This document shows, piece by piece, positions 29,391-41,449 of a DNA stretch of 64,000 nucleotides. This DNA comes from Platerodrilus igneus (taxonomy: Eukaryota; Arthropoda; Insecta; Coleoptera; Lycidae): contig JARFIW010000170.1 in the NCBI GenBank assembly GCA_036346225.1, positions 8,060,501 through 8,124,500 on the forward strand. Direction: 5' to 3'. Each line of letters starts with the position of its first letter. The first letter of the stretch is position 1. A program made the translations under genes and the position numbers. The notes under the pieces were generated by a model, which searched no databases, was not told the DNA's origin, and saw nothing but the letters and a program-made list of their open reading frames with translations.

Positions 29391-30020
29391 TGGTTTTAGC
29401 TCCGCTATCAGTAAAATGATTATACATACCTATTAGATAGACAGAACGACACACGGTATTTTAATTTTGCAGTCTTTATACATTTGTCCAAAGTCTCGAA
29501 TTATTGTAGGAAGGTTAGATTCGTCGTTTTATAGCTACTACAAGATTATCGAACAAAACTGAAAGTAGTCTAACCATGTACGGATAATACCCTACCAAGT
29601 GCATTATGTTCAGTTTTCGGAGCACATTGGACCCAAGTCGACAACTATATGTTGGACATAACCATGTTAAGGACGGCAAAGTCTCTGTAGGTATCCTCTG
29701 ATATTCACTTTAACAATAGTCAATCGTCCATCAGATATTCATAAATCATTCTGAAACTATGCCAGAGAAAAGGTTTGTACTAAATAAACATTTGAAATTA
29801 ATTGCATGTGACTGATTAAACGTACCTAGAGTACGTTTGTATGTTTAGGTTAAAATTTTAGAGAAGTAAATTTGCGATATATTTGATTTTAAGTTGCTTA
29901 AGACTGTGTTATGCATTTGTAATAAATCCGTTAGGTGCGATATAGTAAGAAACAAGTCGTGTAAAATAGTGTAAAGTCACGTTTATATTTGGTTTTTCTT
30001 TTCATCATGGTATCAGTGTA
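29391..30020. other. Non-coding stretch, no recognised feature
   Basis: Nothing recognised between repeat A and the Penelope terminal fragment. Confidence 0.3.
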
Positions 30021-30030
30021 GTTGCAAATG

Positions 30031-30108
30031 GACTAGGTCATGGATCGAAACGCAAATAAAGATGATTTTAAAAACTTTGAGTGGTTTTATTCCCAGAGAA
30101 GATTAAGA
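30031..30108 (+). mobile_element. Penelope-like pLTR end fragment
   Basis: The last about 78 bases of the Penelope-like terminal repeat seen at 46221-46553: CTAGGTCATGGATCGAAACG, GATTTTAAAAACT, then AGAGAAGATTAAGAA. Diverged; no coding part adjoins it. Confidence 0.75.
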
Positions 30109-30689
30109 AAAAAGTGTAGTTACAGTTTTGCTGTAATAAATTATTTTTCAATTACGTAGTAGCGTGATTAAATATTCATGTCAGTTAATATTTGCTTTTA
30201 GAAACCTTCTTTTCAGCTAGCAGTTTTAAATAGGTCTATGTGTTTTTATGGAAAAGGTTTATTTTATGATTAAGTAATAGTGTCCTTAATAACTTTTCAA
30301 GTACATTTTAAGCCAGAATCACTCTCAGATTTTGACACCTTATTATTCTTACTAGGGCTTTTTCTGAATGGCATCCAATGTACCTCCCGATCAAAACATA
30401 TTTCATACCCGATAGCATTTTGGAACCCTTTTTAAACACACCACACGTTCCACTGAGTTTGTCGGCAACAATTTTTGTAAGTACAGTCAAGGTTTTTGGT
30501 ATTTTATGGAAACAGGATTTCTAGCGGAATACCTAATCGAGTTTTCTGTGGATTACCGGTTTGATATCTTTTACCGAAACAAGATTTCTAGCTAAATACT
30601 TTATCGAATATTTTTCCGTGAATTACTGGTTAGGTATGCTAAGACCAAAACTGTATGTAACAACTGCTGGGGGAATAAATTATAATTTA

Positions 30690-31200
30690 TTATTGTATTC
30701 TGCGGAGTGGACGTTTTCTCACATTTCGAGGTGATGTGCGTCATTGCTTCGACCAATGAAAACGTGTTACATATTCGAAGTTTCACCAGTTCGAGAGAAC
30801 GAACACCATTATGGTCAAGGTACGCTGTGCTACCTTACCTAAAAGGTGAAGTGCTAGTCATCTCTTAATATATTTTTGTTTCGGGATGATGTAGATTATG
30901 ACCAAATTTCACTGCAATCCAATGAATACAGTTCGCTTTAACCCATATGCCCCAACTACGAAAATCGCCGTAATCCGAGGACTTAGTAATTGCTCTACCT
31001 TAACTCAGCTATCTACATGAATAGCAGGTAAGCTTGATTTTTTCATTGAATTGATTATATGTTTTGAATTGTAACATTTGTACAATTTTATTACACCCTC
31101 GGCACAGTAACACGATGAAATTACATTATCCCTATACCTGTCCAATTGACAAACGAGTTGGAGCAATAGGTACGAGGTTTTATTCATAACGCACTAATTA
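30690..31200 (+). repeat. Dispersed repeat B, copy 2
   Basis: Partner of 7530-8035 in the same orientation (GACGTTTTCTCAC, GTCATTGCTTCGACCAATGA, GGTAAGCTTGATTT). Confidence 0.65.
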
Positions 31201-31658
31201 AGTAATTAATTGTATTTCTCATGGCTAGCTGTTTTCATCTTTAGAAAAATTAATAAAAAATTAAATTAAAGACAACGTATTAATTTGATTCATTCATATT
31301 CTAAGTAAATATGGCAATCGACATCCTTATTTTAATTTACTACTTAATTTTTAATGTTTATCAACAGTGTTTATGCGTTAAACTATTTACCTGATTTACA
31401 AAAAATTACTCACTTGTGTATAAAATCATTAACCTTTGTGCTTTCTGTTTGATATTACTTAAAACTGTAATGTTCGATAACAGATTTAATGGATTAAACA
31501 ATATTCACCTACACCATTTAGTAAGTTTTTATTAATTTTACAAAAGTTGTTATCCTGATTTCTTTATATTAGAACATATTACCTTACCTAAAGAATTATA
31601 ACTAATAATAAAAAATTGATCAGGTTTTAAAATACTTAACTTCATTTTTATGTAGACT

Positions 31659-32157
31659 TTGTGGATTATTTTTCACTTAAAGTCTGATAGTGTTTTTATA
31701 AGAATTAATAGGTATTTAAACCTTCTTTTATATGAAAAAATTATTTTAGTTTCGTTCTTAGTAGTTAATGAATACAGTCGATTGTTTCTATTAGCCACTA
31801 TCTATATTTTGTGTGCCTGTTTTTATTTCGTTATTAAACCAGTAGAATCGTTTATATATAAATTGGATGGATAACATTACCTTTGAGGTTTTATAATTAA
31901 AAATGAAAGCAAGCCATTCCTTATCAAATACAATTAAAAATTTCGTTCCAAAATCAGCTTCTAATTATACCTTATGCAAACAATATCATATATTTCCTGC
32001 ATTAACTTATAAATTACAAGATTCTGATATTGAATTTCAAAAACCATGGAATATTAAGGGTCTAAAATCTTTTCATTTTATTTCTAACGATGGAAAAGTA
32101 GTATCTGCCCTTTTATCTTTAATTAATTATATATCCTTTTTCCTCTTCCGTACTTGA
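31659..32157 (+). other. Two unrecognised short frames in AT-rich DNA
   Basis: Frames at 31659-31874 (71 residues, hydrophobic, VVNEYSRLFLLATIYI) and 31903-32157 (84 residues, MKASHSLSNTIKNFVPKSAS start). They do not match a family I know and may be chance open frames in AT-rich sequence, although the second is less biased than its surroundings. Confidence 0.2.
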
Positions 32158-33600
32158 ATCGAATTACTGTTATTGGATTTTATCTCTTCGTTTATAAATA
32201 TATCTTACCATTGAATCTTAAAACATCTCTAACCTTTTCTTTTCCCAGATACTCCAGTCACGTCATAATTTCATAATTTTCTCGTCTCCAGTTTTAAAAA
32301 AATTATTTGTTACTACACTTAAATAATTTCCATTTTTCTTAAGTTTCATCTTTTGTTTTGCTATTCTCCTTATTATTACACAACTCACCGTATTTTCTGT
32401 ACTTGAGATATCTGCCATTTGGGACAATTCAACGAATCTTTAAGACTTGTACTAGCTGATATGCTATTGTTGCTTTGCTCGTGGGATACCCATAGGATGG
32501 CAACCTATGCATCTGTAGTAAAAATTTAACTTTCACAGTTGCGATTACGAAGTATTTCTATTCGATGTGTTTTCTTTCGCAAATATCTCAATCATGTTTT
32601 AAAAATTCTATTATCAATTGCCTTTCTGTATCATACGGACGATTGTACATTGTTTTATATGTTTTTCATTGAACGCGTTGATGAGAGGCTGCTGCTTTTG
32701 GCATTTTCAGCGCTAATTCGTTTTTGGTATATTTAAAATTTTGGTTATGAGTTAACAAACGTGATGAGATCCGCGGATTTTGATAGAACCCACAGCACAA
32801 ATAGATTGGGACGGATTGATTGGAGAACAGTAAAGATTGTAAATAAAAACCGATGGTAGATTAAGTCAACTCGGACTTCATGGAACTGTTTATCCATCTT
32901 AAGATGCAACTGTAAGATTAGTTCTTGAGAAATTGTTTTTTGTTGCTGCTGTAAAACGCGATGCTTGTTCTGTAAAAAGATTGACGAAATTATACGTCGG
33001 CCCTTAGTTAAAGTATAGTGTCTAATTATTATTAGATAAATAAAACCTGGGCATTTTATATTGAATTGAAGATTTGAAGACGTGTTATAGATAAGTAAAG
33101 TTGGATCATTAACGTTATGGCCGATTAAATATGAACCGATTTGTGTAGTTTCACAATTTTGTGTGTGTATTTGTTTACAGGAATATTATTGTGTCGCGTA
33201 TATTTAAATTAATATAGGTAATTTTAAAGTTTGGTACGTATTCCTGTTTACAGAAAAACGAGATGATTCTGTGTTCAAATATATTTAGGTGACTCGGTCA
33301 GTAAAAATTTCTTGTTCTATTTATTTAAACATATAGCTAGCGTTTTGTAAAAAGAACTCCACTTCACCAGGAAGTCAACATAATTAAATTCCCTCAAAAT
33401 ACTCGTCATCCAGAGGAATCACCCCAGACTAGATTAACGAGTTGACGCCTATGATTTAAAACAGATAGAAAGGCTTTTTTTGTAAGTGTTTTGGAAACGT
33501 AGCTTGCACCAGGGAAAATATATATTATTTGAATTTTTTATTTGTTTGAATTATTTGCCTAGGGACTAACTTCTGCACCCCCTTCTCCCTATTTGATTTT
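32158..33600. other. Non-coding stretch, no recognised feature
   Basis: No convincing frame, repeat partner or RNA gene seen. Confidence 0.3.
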
Positions 33601-33604
33601 CCAC

Positions 33605-33875
33605 TTTTCAATGCTCCACTCGCGGTACAATATTGGTCAAGAAGCGAGCTTTTTTACCAGGGAATTTTGAATTTTGCCGAACTCTTGCAGTTCCAAGCAA
33701 AGTAGAGATCTTTAACGTGCGTGACAACGCTCACACGGGACCTATATTTTACCTCTCTTCCAAACCATGGCGTATTTTTGTAAAAAATGCTTGCCTACCA
33801 TTTCTCAAGCAAACTGTGTCGGAATTCGAATCCGAGACCTTGGTAGTCACACACATATCAACTACGCGACGGAGC
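33605..33875 (+). repeat. SINE-like dispersed repeat S, copy 1
   Basis: About 270 bp homologous to the reverse complement of 59795-60090. Landmarks: CAATGCTCCAC, AATTTTG(A)ATTTTGCC, GATCTTTAA(C)GTGCGTGACAA, and GGAATTCGAATCC, which resembles a polymerase III B box (GGTTCGANTCC). The A box is not clear. Confidence 0.65.
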
Positions 33876-33959
33876 CACCTCTACTTCCCCACCACTGTAA
33901 CTAGCCAGTGCCTCCTAGTTTGTAATGGGAATCTCCCAAGAGAGACGGGAATCCCCTAA

Positions 33960-34789
33960 AAGCACTCTTCAAATTTTAATATAATTAAATAAAATTGAAA
34001 AATATAATTCTTTTTCCAAATATGGCTCCATCACTTAAGTTGCTTGATAGCCGTCTACAAATTGATACATATCTTAAGCCATCTTATAAATAACTTCAAA
34101 TAAAATTCTACCTAAACTTAAACGATTAAATTCCTGAAATATTAATACACATACATGCACCTTAAAGAAAAACAAACCTAATGTAACATTCAACTGGCCA
34201 GGTATTATTTACAAAAAGTTCTAAGGAATGACTAATGCTAAGTGCTAATGTTGAAGTCTCCAAGGTTGATTCATACGACATTTGGAATTTTGCTTCTGAA
34301 AGTCTTCGTTATGACAATACATCGAAAAACCATGAAATACCAACAAAATAACTATTTTCATGATTTATTAATTCTTAACTACAGAAATCCTAACCATATA
34401 TAACTTAGTTTTCAAATTCGCACGAACATAATTAATAAATCCAAGCATAAAAGCTTTTTCTACTCAGCGTTTAATTTCAGGATGTCCAACAACGCCAAAT
34501 CTTCCTTCACAATTACTCTGGTTTCCCCACAACAACAGTTCCCGTAACGAAAACGAAATCTTAAATCTTTGTTAGCTGAACTCGCCAGTTTCGTACCCCG
34601 TTTACTTAGGTGTGACGACATTATGTCTACGCTTCTCTGGGTGTGAAATTTATTCTGCCATTGCAAAAGTAGTTATACTTTATGTCGCACGCTGCAGGTA
34701 TCTATTATTTACATCGCGAATCTGTGCTTAGTCCATTTACTTTCAATTTGTTTCCAACAACGCGACCTTCTCGCCTTGCTACCAGCTCG
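33960..34789. other. Non-coding stretch, no recognised feature
   Basis: Contains an unremarkable minus frame at 34460-34666 (68 residues) with no known motif. Confidence 0.3.
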
Positions 34790-35040
34790 TAACAAATTGG
34801 AATAATTATGATATGAAACATTCATATTAATAATTTCACTGACATTCACTTTTTAAATTATAAAAACTTTCTTAAAATAACGTAACCACGCTATAAAAAT
34901 TTACTGTTATAGATATTCCTTTTACCCTTATTGTGGTTTTGAAATAATTTATGGACCAGAGTTACATTTCAATATGTATTACACACAAACAAAACTAGGT
35001 TTATTGAAATGTTTTGCTTATTAAACACTACTATTCATAA
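34790..35040 (+). repeat. Dispersed repeat C, copy 2
   Basis: Inverted partner of 25670-26030; landmark AATAATTTATGGACCAGAG at about 34947. Confidence 0.55.
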
Positions 35041-36100
35041 AATCAGAATATACACGGTATATTAAAATTAATTTGTTCGTTTAAGGTTAATTTTTATTTT
35101 TTTGCATATGTTTCCTATTTAACATAACACCAACACGATACAACTTACATAATCTGCATTTTTACAATTTACTACATATTTTGACTTGCCTTGAATTAAT
35201 AGTAACACTGTTTTTAGTCAGCTTGTATAGGAGTTGAAAGTAACATTGGTTGTAGTCGGTGACATACTTTTCAAGTGTGCTTCCGAGGTAGTACTACTTT
35301 GTTTTAAAATGTAAGGGTATATGATTAGTTGACCTACTTCTTTTATTTTCTCTACACAATTGGATCTACTTTAAGTTGAAAGTAAAATCGTCTAATTACC
35401 AACAGTAATTTTGGTATACTTTGTATTGGTTTGTGCAAAAAATTTTCATGTGATTTTTAGTTCGTAAATCAGAAATGTTATTTCAGTTTTTTCAATTTAG
35501 CCATAAAAGTAATTCGTTAAGCGTATCTTAATATTAATTTAGTTTGTACCTTAGGCCGAGTAAATACCCGATGTTCTTAGTATTAGCGGCAAGATAATAA
35601 ACGTAAATGAATTCGGGTTCGTTATATAACGCACCGATTATTGAGGGGTTTTGAAAAGATAATCGTATTAACATCAGCTCATTTTCGTAAGCCGAAAATT
35701 TCAATTACAACTTTTATTAAGAAGCTTTAGAAAAGGAAAGAGATAATGTAGCATCTCCTGCCAAAGTTAAATGTTCCCAACTTTGAATTACAATTCAATG
35801 TCCAACTTTATGTAAAAAAAGTACATGCAGTGTTACAAATGCTGTTTGACTCTGCCCACTCTTAGAACGAGATGGACATTTTTCATTTCTTTGAAGATGA
35901 TATAATTTGTTTGCGTTAACGTAGACGTAAAAAACGTTTCGTCTATAAGAGAAACAATCAACCCTAAGAGTTGCAATATTGCAAAATAGTAAAGAAAATA
36001 ATGAAACAACGTTTTAGTCATTCGCATAGTCACACAAGCATGTACACGCTTCTGAATTGACGCATATGGCGAAGCGTCAACTAACAACTTTAAATTTTTA
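35041..36100. other. Non-coding stretch, no recognised feature
   Basis: Nothing recognised apart from chance frames overlapping the CA-rich patch to the right. Confidence 0.3.
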
Positions 36101-36104
36101 TCTA

Positions 36105-36240
36105 CTCGTACGCACGCACGCATACATACCATATGCACGCATATACAACCACACACGCACTCATCCATGTACTGATATAGATAAGAGCGCATATGCATGC
36201 CCACCTATGCTTAAACGCACCAACGCACGAACGCGCATAA
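36105..36240 (+). repeat. Degenerate ACGC/ACAC-rich tract
   Basis: Imperfect CGCACGCACGCATACATAC-type low-complexity sequence. Confidence 0.7.
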
Positions 36241-36291
36241 TTATAAAAAGGATATACCTTGTCTTACTAGTCCGGTCAATTTAGACATTCA

Positions 36292-36585
36292 CCCTTGCAT
36301 AAATTCCCAACAAGCTGATAATTTGCATGAACGTAAGGGACACCATTGTAATGAAATTGTAAAAAGTCTCCATCGATCCCATGTGTGCAAAAAATTTTAT
36401 TCAGGGTCAAAGTTCGCAAATATTGGTTTTTTGAATTTTTCAGCGAAACGGTTAGTTTTATGATAAAAATATTTCAGACAAAATTGTAGATCATGCAATT
36501 TTCTACAAAAAATGTTCTTACACTGTTTTCATAACGTTAACCATTTCTGAGAAAAAGGTCTACTCCGCGGTCTACTTCAGTAAAA
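36292..36585 (+). repeat. Dispersed repeat D, copy 1
   Basis: About 290 bp matching the reverse complement of 55760-56055. Landmarks: CAACAAGCTGA(T/A)AATTTGCA, CCATCGATCCCAT, CAGCGAAACGGTTAGTTTTA, AACCATTTCTGAGAAAAAG. Confidence 0.75.
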
Positions 36586-36609
36586 TTTAATGGAATGTCA
36601 GGTCATCCT

Positions 36610-36690
36610 ATTCATCATTATCATCATCTATTTCTTCTCCTTCTTTCTCCATCTGTCTCTGTTTCTTCTTCTTCTTCATCATCTTCCTGA
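36610..36690 (+). repeat. Pyrimidine-rich TCT/TCA low-complexity tract
   Basis: Imperfect TTC/TCA repeats such as TCATCATTATCATCATC and TTCTTCTTCTTC. Confidence 0.8.
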
Positions 36691-36747
36691 GTTGACGTAA
36701 ATGGTGCTAATATTATAATTTGAATTAGGGCCGCTATACTTGCGGCC

Positions 36748-36785
36748 GCGTCCCCAATGCTCCACCCGGAGGTACTACATTGGGT
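36748..36785 (+). repeat. SINE-like repeat S, short 5' fragment
   Basis: CCCCAATGCTCCACCCGGAG followed by GTACTACATTGGG matches the start of the S family (reverse complement of about 60050-60080). Confidence 0.5.
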
Positions 36786-36789
36786 TTAA

Positions 36790-37630
36790 ACGCGAAAAAT
36801 AAACGTGCTTCTTATTAATTCTAACTTCATAATTAATCCACCCTAAATAAAATTTTAAATAAAAATCTAACAAACTGAAACAAAAACTAAAAATAGGGTT
36901 TAAATAATGGTATTCCTAGCGTTGACTTTGGAGTGTGCCCGATCAACAAGACACAAGCAAAAATGAGAGAGGGAGGGATCCTTAATACCGGATCGCAGAC
37001 GCCGGCTCTGCTTACCAGTTCGACCTGAAGGATCGACTTAAAACTATCCAAATCTAGCTAGCTAATTTAAAATGGATTCAATTTTTTTAAGCAATTGCCA
37101 AAAGTATTAATAGTGAATCCAGCTATTTTGTCTGCTCTATAAATTTACAAATTCGTCCTCCCTGATCTAAGTATTTTATCCTAAATTTGTTCCTAACGTT
37201 CCTTATCATTCCCTAACTGACATATTATATATACAATCTTCTTTTCTATTTATACTGCGACCAAAAATTGGCGACAGAACGTCAAACGAATTAAACCAAG
37301 CCACAAAACAATACAATGCAGGCAAAGATATAAGTGTAAAAATAAATATAAATATAATATAAATATATAAATAAACATATAATAAATATATAAATACATA
37401 TCTGAATAAGCAAAAGCATGTAACAGTTCATATATTAGCAAAAGCAAATACATTATCAGGTGCACTCGCATGAGCATTATATCGACTAGCGCCATTACAC
37501 AAAAACGTGCTTGTTAGATTATTTCAAAATCTGTTTAAAATCACAAATCAATGTTTGTGCGAGTACAGCCGCCACAATTTTATTCTTACCTCCAATATAA
37601 ATTTTTCCAGCATCCGAAGATCTGGTCGTC
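36790..37630. other. Non-coding stretch
   Basis: AT-rich, with a short (G+C)-richer patch at 36930-37040 (GGATCGCAGACGCCGGC). The minus frame at 37250-37495 lies in low-complexity TATAAA-rich DNA and is not convincing. Confidence 0.3.
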
Positions 37631-37654
37631 TACCTACATCTATCGGTTTTCTAC

Positions 37655-37765
37655 TTTTATGGGGGAGTTGAATATGCACTGTTAAAGTCCTGGTGGATAT
37701 GCACTAAAAGTTCTGGGGGGATCACAGTCACTATCACTTCACTTTTAAGTCCTGGGGGGATGCGC
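37655..37765 (-). repeat. Triplicated motif in the LINE 3' region
   Basis: Three diverged copies of AAGTCCTGGGGGGAT-GCA (plus strand; about 37686, 37710, 37739), downstream of the R1-like LINE's second ORF on the minus strand. Confidence 0.6.
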
Positions 37766-38110
37766 AGTTTCACTCTATTTTATTATTTCTTTATTTATTA
37801 TACTTATTTAAATTAATGAGGTTTCCTGATTTAGGTTGTTGTTATTTATTTGTTTCGTTTATTCCCGATTTTCCGCGCGTAGAAGGTTAGACAGTGATTG
37901 TTTTAGTGGTGTGTTCGTCGTGCATATTAGACTTTTGGGTATACTTATTTAATTATTATTATTATGGGTTTTCTTTCTTTTTATTTGTTTCTTTTTTTTT
38001 GATGTTTTTTTGGTTTTTTTTGTAGGTTTTGGTTATCATGCTCTTATCATGTCAAAATCACGCCAGGTCGAAATCTATAATTTTTAATCCTCCCACCATC
38101 CCCTCCCGAC

Positions 38111-39271
38111 TTACACACGATTATCACCGTCTAATCTCGCAACCCTTCCTGCGAACTCTCTCAAGGCTGTCCAGAACGCCTTCTGGTTAGCCACTTCCCA
38201 GACTTCCTCTAGGTTCTTTGGCCATGCTAGACCTACGATAGCTAATTTCGTATCAGTCAACCCTCGATTTGCCGCTTCAAACGGGCAGTCGAAGCGCACG
38301 TGCTCTGCGCTTTCCGCGCCCTCACCGCATTCACAGCGGTCGTTGTTGGTTAACCCTAACCTATGTAAATACGCTTTCAGGGCGCCGTGCCTTGTTATCA
38401 ACTGAACAATTTTATTATCAAGTTTTACCTCGATCTTGCCTCTAGCTTCTAAGCTCGGTATGAATTTGTGGGTCAACCTGCCCGTGGCAGCGTTGTTCCA
38501 CCTTTCTTCCCATTGTCGGATTGACTTTTCACGCAGCTTTCTTTTAATCAAAGACTTCGGTATCGATGAATGTAATATACGAAAGTCTCCCGTCACGGCC
38601 TCTTTAGCTAATTTATCAGCCCTATCGTTTTCTACGTTACCATTGTGCGACCTGACCCAACAGAACTTTAAACGTCGAAACTCGAGCGCCGTACGCGCTA
38701 TCCTCCAGACGTCCGCTTGGAGGTCCATTGAGGTGTTCATGTTTGATAAAGCCGTCAGCGCCGATTTACTATCGCTGATTATATAATACTCGTCTCTGCC
38801 CGTATGGTTTATTACGTAATCGATAGCCTCTCGTATGGCTACTAATTCGCACTGGAAAATTGTGCTCCAGTTCGCGAGTTTGGTTTGAAACCGAAACACC
38901 TCCTTTTCCTGCTTATACACGACAAACGCTGCACCTGCTTGCCCATCGTCCATACGTGAACCGTCCGTATAAATACTGATACCCATTGCGTCCTCATCAC
39001 CTTCGACAAACTCGATTCCTCTAATATCAGCCGGGTGCCCCAACTCAGATACAACGATCTTTCTTGCAATTTCCCTATTACCAAGATTAGGATCTTCGAT
39101 AATTTCGCGCCCTTTTCCTATATTTATTAATCGCCTATCTCTAATCTCCCTAACGACATATTCGATAGGGAGAGTCCTACTGATCACCAGGACCGCCTCC
39201 GTAGAGGTGGTCCTGTACGCCCTCGCCACTTTTACCGCGGTTATGCGTTGTACGCTCGTCAATTGACGCAC
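38111..39271 (-). pseudogene. R1-like ORF2, RNase H and C-terminal region
   Basis: 386-residue frame. After a linker, RNase H begins at about residue 98 with ISIYTDGSRMDDGQAGAAFV (catalytic Asp), then IFQCELVAIREAIDYV (Glu), YIISDSKSALTAL (Asp) and WVRSHNGNVENDRADKLAKE (His, final Asp): all four catalytic positions present. Near the end CECGEGAESAEHVRFDC forms the CxC...H...C motif typical after RT in R1/I-type elements. The frame starts just after a shift from the RT piece (39259), so it is the downstream part of one protein. Confidence 0.88.
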
Positions 39272-40068
39272 CTCCTGACTTTACAACCTTCTGCCCATAC
39301 AGAAGCTGCGTACAGCATTGCCGGCTCAATTGCTTCGGCATAAACCGTCCTCAGCGATTCGCCCCTGAAACCCCACTTAATTTTAGCCGCCGCCATCATT
39401 TTATTTGATATTTTGCCGCCCTTACTTTTAACGTATTGTACGTGCGCTTTCCAATTTAATTTATCGTCGATCTTGACGCCGAGGTAGGTAATACAATCTT
39501 TAGATGGGATTTTCTCCCCTCCTAGCTCTAGCCTAGGAGGTCTCTGTCCTGGTTTCGTGCCGAAATAAAGCGCCTCTGACTTCGCCGTGTTAAATTTTAA
39601 TTTTACCGCCTGCGACCATTCGTGTAATTTATAAAGCGCCTCGTTCGGTTTTGTGCGCATATCCATTGACAATCTCGATCTTACAATTAGAAGCGTGTCA
39701 TCCGCAAACCGAACGATTGAGCATTCTGCAGGCAACTTGACCCTAAAGATGCTCTCATACAACAACTTCCAAAATGTGGGACCAGAACATGACCCCTGCG
39801 GGCATCCCCTTTCCACCTCACGCGACACAACTTCACCCGGAATTTCAACCTGTGCCAATCGCCCCGAGAAATAACTCTTGACCAAAGACATCAAGTTTCG
39901 CGGACAACCCCTACGATCTAACTCGCAAACGATTAATGGCCACCAGGCAGCATCAAATGCTCCTGAAATGTCCAAAGCAACAACGGCACAGTACTCTTTA
40001 GCATCTCTCGCCTGCTTAATTTCCACGACAACAAACTCTAACGCGTCGATAGTTGACTTACCCTCCAC
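39259..40068 (-). pseudogene. R1-like ORF2, reverse transcriptase
   Basis: 269-residue frame covering the RT palm: VALDISGAFDAAWWPLI (first catalytic Asp), ERGCPQGSCSGPTFWKLLYE, CSIVRFADDTLLIV (catalytic FADD), FNTAKSEALYF, and YLGVKIDDKLNWKAHVQYVK. Upstream, the block containing SYRPISLLPVLGKVLDRL lies in another frame (about 40100-40210), so a shift separates them near 40080. The frame ends with a shift into the RNase H part. Confidence 0.9.
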
Positions 40069-40069
40069 G

Positions 40070-40222
40070 AAACCAAACTGTCGGTTATTAAAACCCCGCT
40101 GTCTCGCACTAGGTGCTCAACACGCGTAGTCATAAGGCGATCTAAAACTTTCCCCAGCACCGGTAGTAAGCTAATTGGACGATAGCTGCCCGGATCTGAC
40201 GCATCCGCCTTTTTAGGTTTAG
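40070..40222 (-). pseudogene. R1-like ORF2, RT fingers remnant
   Basis: In the frame between the EN and palm pieces the minus strand encodes DPGSYRPISLLPVLGKVLDR, the canonical start of LINE RTs. The usual ~100-residue connector before it (W..LL..... FP..WK.A.V) cannot be found, so about 300 bases appear deleted between it and the endonuclease part. Confidence 0.7.
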
Positions 40223-41449
40223 CTATAAATTTGTTTTCTTTATATTACTGAGCGCGATTTTTTGTTGTTTTTCTCTAATTACGCGGTATGCGGCTCCCCA
40301 GGGTTCTTTCTCTGAGTTTCGCGTGCAGAATTTTTTGAATTTATTTGTTCGCGTTTCTTCTATTAATATTTTATATTCGCGGTAACTTTGATTACATTCT
40401 ATTCTCCGTTGTTCTCTTATATCTCCCGAGGCGCGTTGATAGCGGCGCCTTAGGTTACGCGTTTCTGCCCGCTTGGTGGTTAGTTCTCGGGTCCACCAGG
40501 GTACGCTGTTTTTAAATGTTCTCTTTTGCGGCATGGAATACGACGACGTGTCTACCACCGCGTCATTAAATTTTTTCGCGAGTGTTTCTACTTCGTCTGC
40601 CTCTCGGCAGTTAAATAGCTCATTTTCGAGCACAGGGATACTTTTGCCAAATTTTTGTTCAAATCGCTCCCATTTTGCTTTTTTATTACAGAACCGCGGA
40701 AATATAGTGAGTTGCTCGTTTACGCTTGTTTTGGTTTCAACGTCCCATCTTATTAATTTATGGTCAGAAAGCGTTTCCTCGTCCGACCTTAATTTCCAAT
40801 TACAAATTGTTTCTAACATTTCGTGCGAGGCTGCAGTAATATCCATAAAACTGCTGCCTCTATGCCCCTCAAACGTAGGTAAATCATTAGTGTTTATCAC
40901 ACTAAGATCCCATTCCGGCAAAAGATCGGCAACCTGCGAGCCTCTATCGTCTTCGATAGGGCTACCCCATAATGGCGACTCGGCATTATAGTCTCCCCCG
41001 ATTATTAGTTTTTTATTCCTTCCAATTTTACGAAAAATGCCTTCGATTTGGTTTATTAGGTCCTTGGTTTGAGGATTTTCTCGTTGGGAATCGACCGGCG
41101 GAAGATACGCGCTAATCACGTAAAACGTATTGAACCCCATTTTTATTTCGGCCGTCGTTATAAAATCGCCTGATAAATTATTTAAAATTATTCCGGCGCA
41201 CGTCCCATTATTTATTATTATCCCGCTACGCGGTCGTTCGCTGTTTGCGTTTAAAACGGTAACCCCCTTCCCAAAACCTGTTATTTTTTGGCTATACAGG
41301 TACGGTTCCTGTATAAGCCCGATGTCGATATTATTTTCGATGAATAACTTTACGAAGTTATTTGTTGCCCCTTTACCTTTCCCGAGATTTAGTTGCGCGA
41401 ATTTAATCTTCTTGCTTCTTATGGACTTTGTTTTACCTTCACAGTCCAT
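40223..41449 (-). pseudogene. R1-like ORF2, endonuclease
   Basis: 408-residue frame from the ORF2 start (MDCEGKTKSIRSKK). AP-endonuclease motifs in order: FAQLNLGKGKGATN (Asn), IGLIQEPYLY (catalytic Glu), FYVISAYLPP, LIIGGDYNAESPLWGS (Asp/Asn), FMDITAAS, and TLSDHKLIRWD (catalytic Asp-His). It continues into a basic region (TRNLRRRYQRASGD) and is cut by a shift or deletion at about 40225. In intact relatives it nicks target DNA to prime reverse transcription. Start overlaps the end of ORF1 by 11 bases. Confidence 0.9.

Noticed and set aside
31659..31874. Possible retroviral-type integrase piece (VVNEYSRL)
   Set aside because: Only a short resemblance, no zinc-binding or DDE context on either side.
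33821..33833. tRNA gene suggested by GGAATTCGAATCC
   Set aside because: No cloverleaf or A box could be fitted around it; better explained as part of repeat S.
36057..36284. Frames rich in Thr/His/Ala on both strands
   Set aside because: Explained by the ACGC/ACAC low-complexity tract.
37250..37495. 81-residue Tyr/Leu-rich minus frame
   Set aside because: Arises from TATAAA-type low-complexity DNA.
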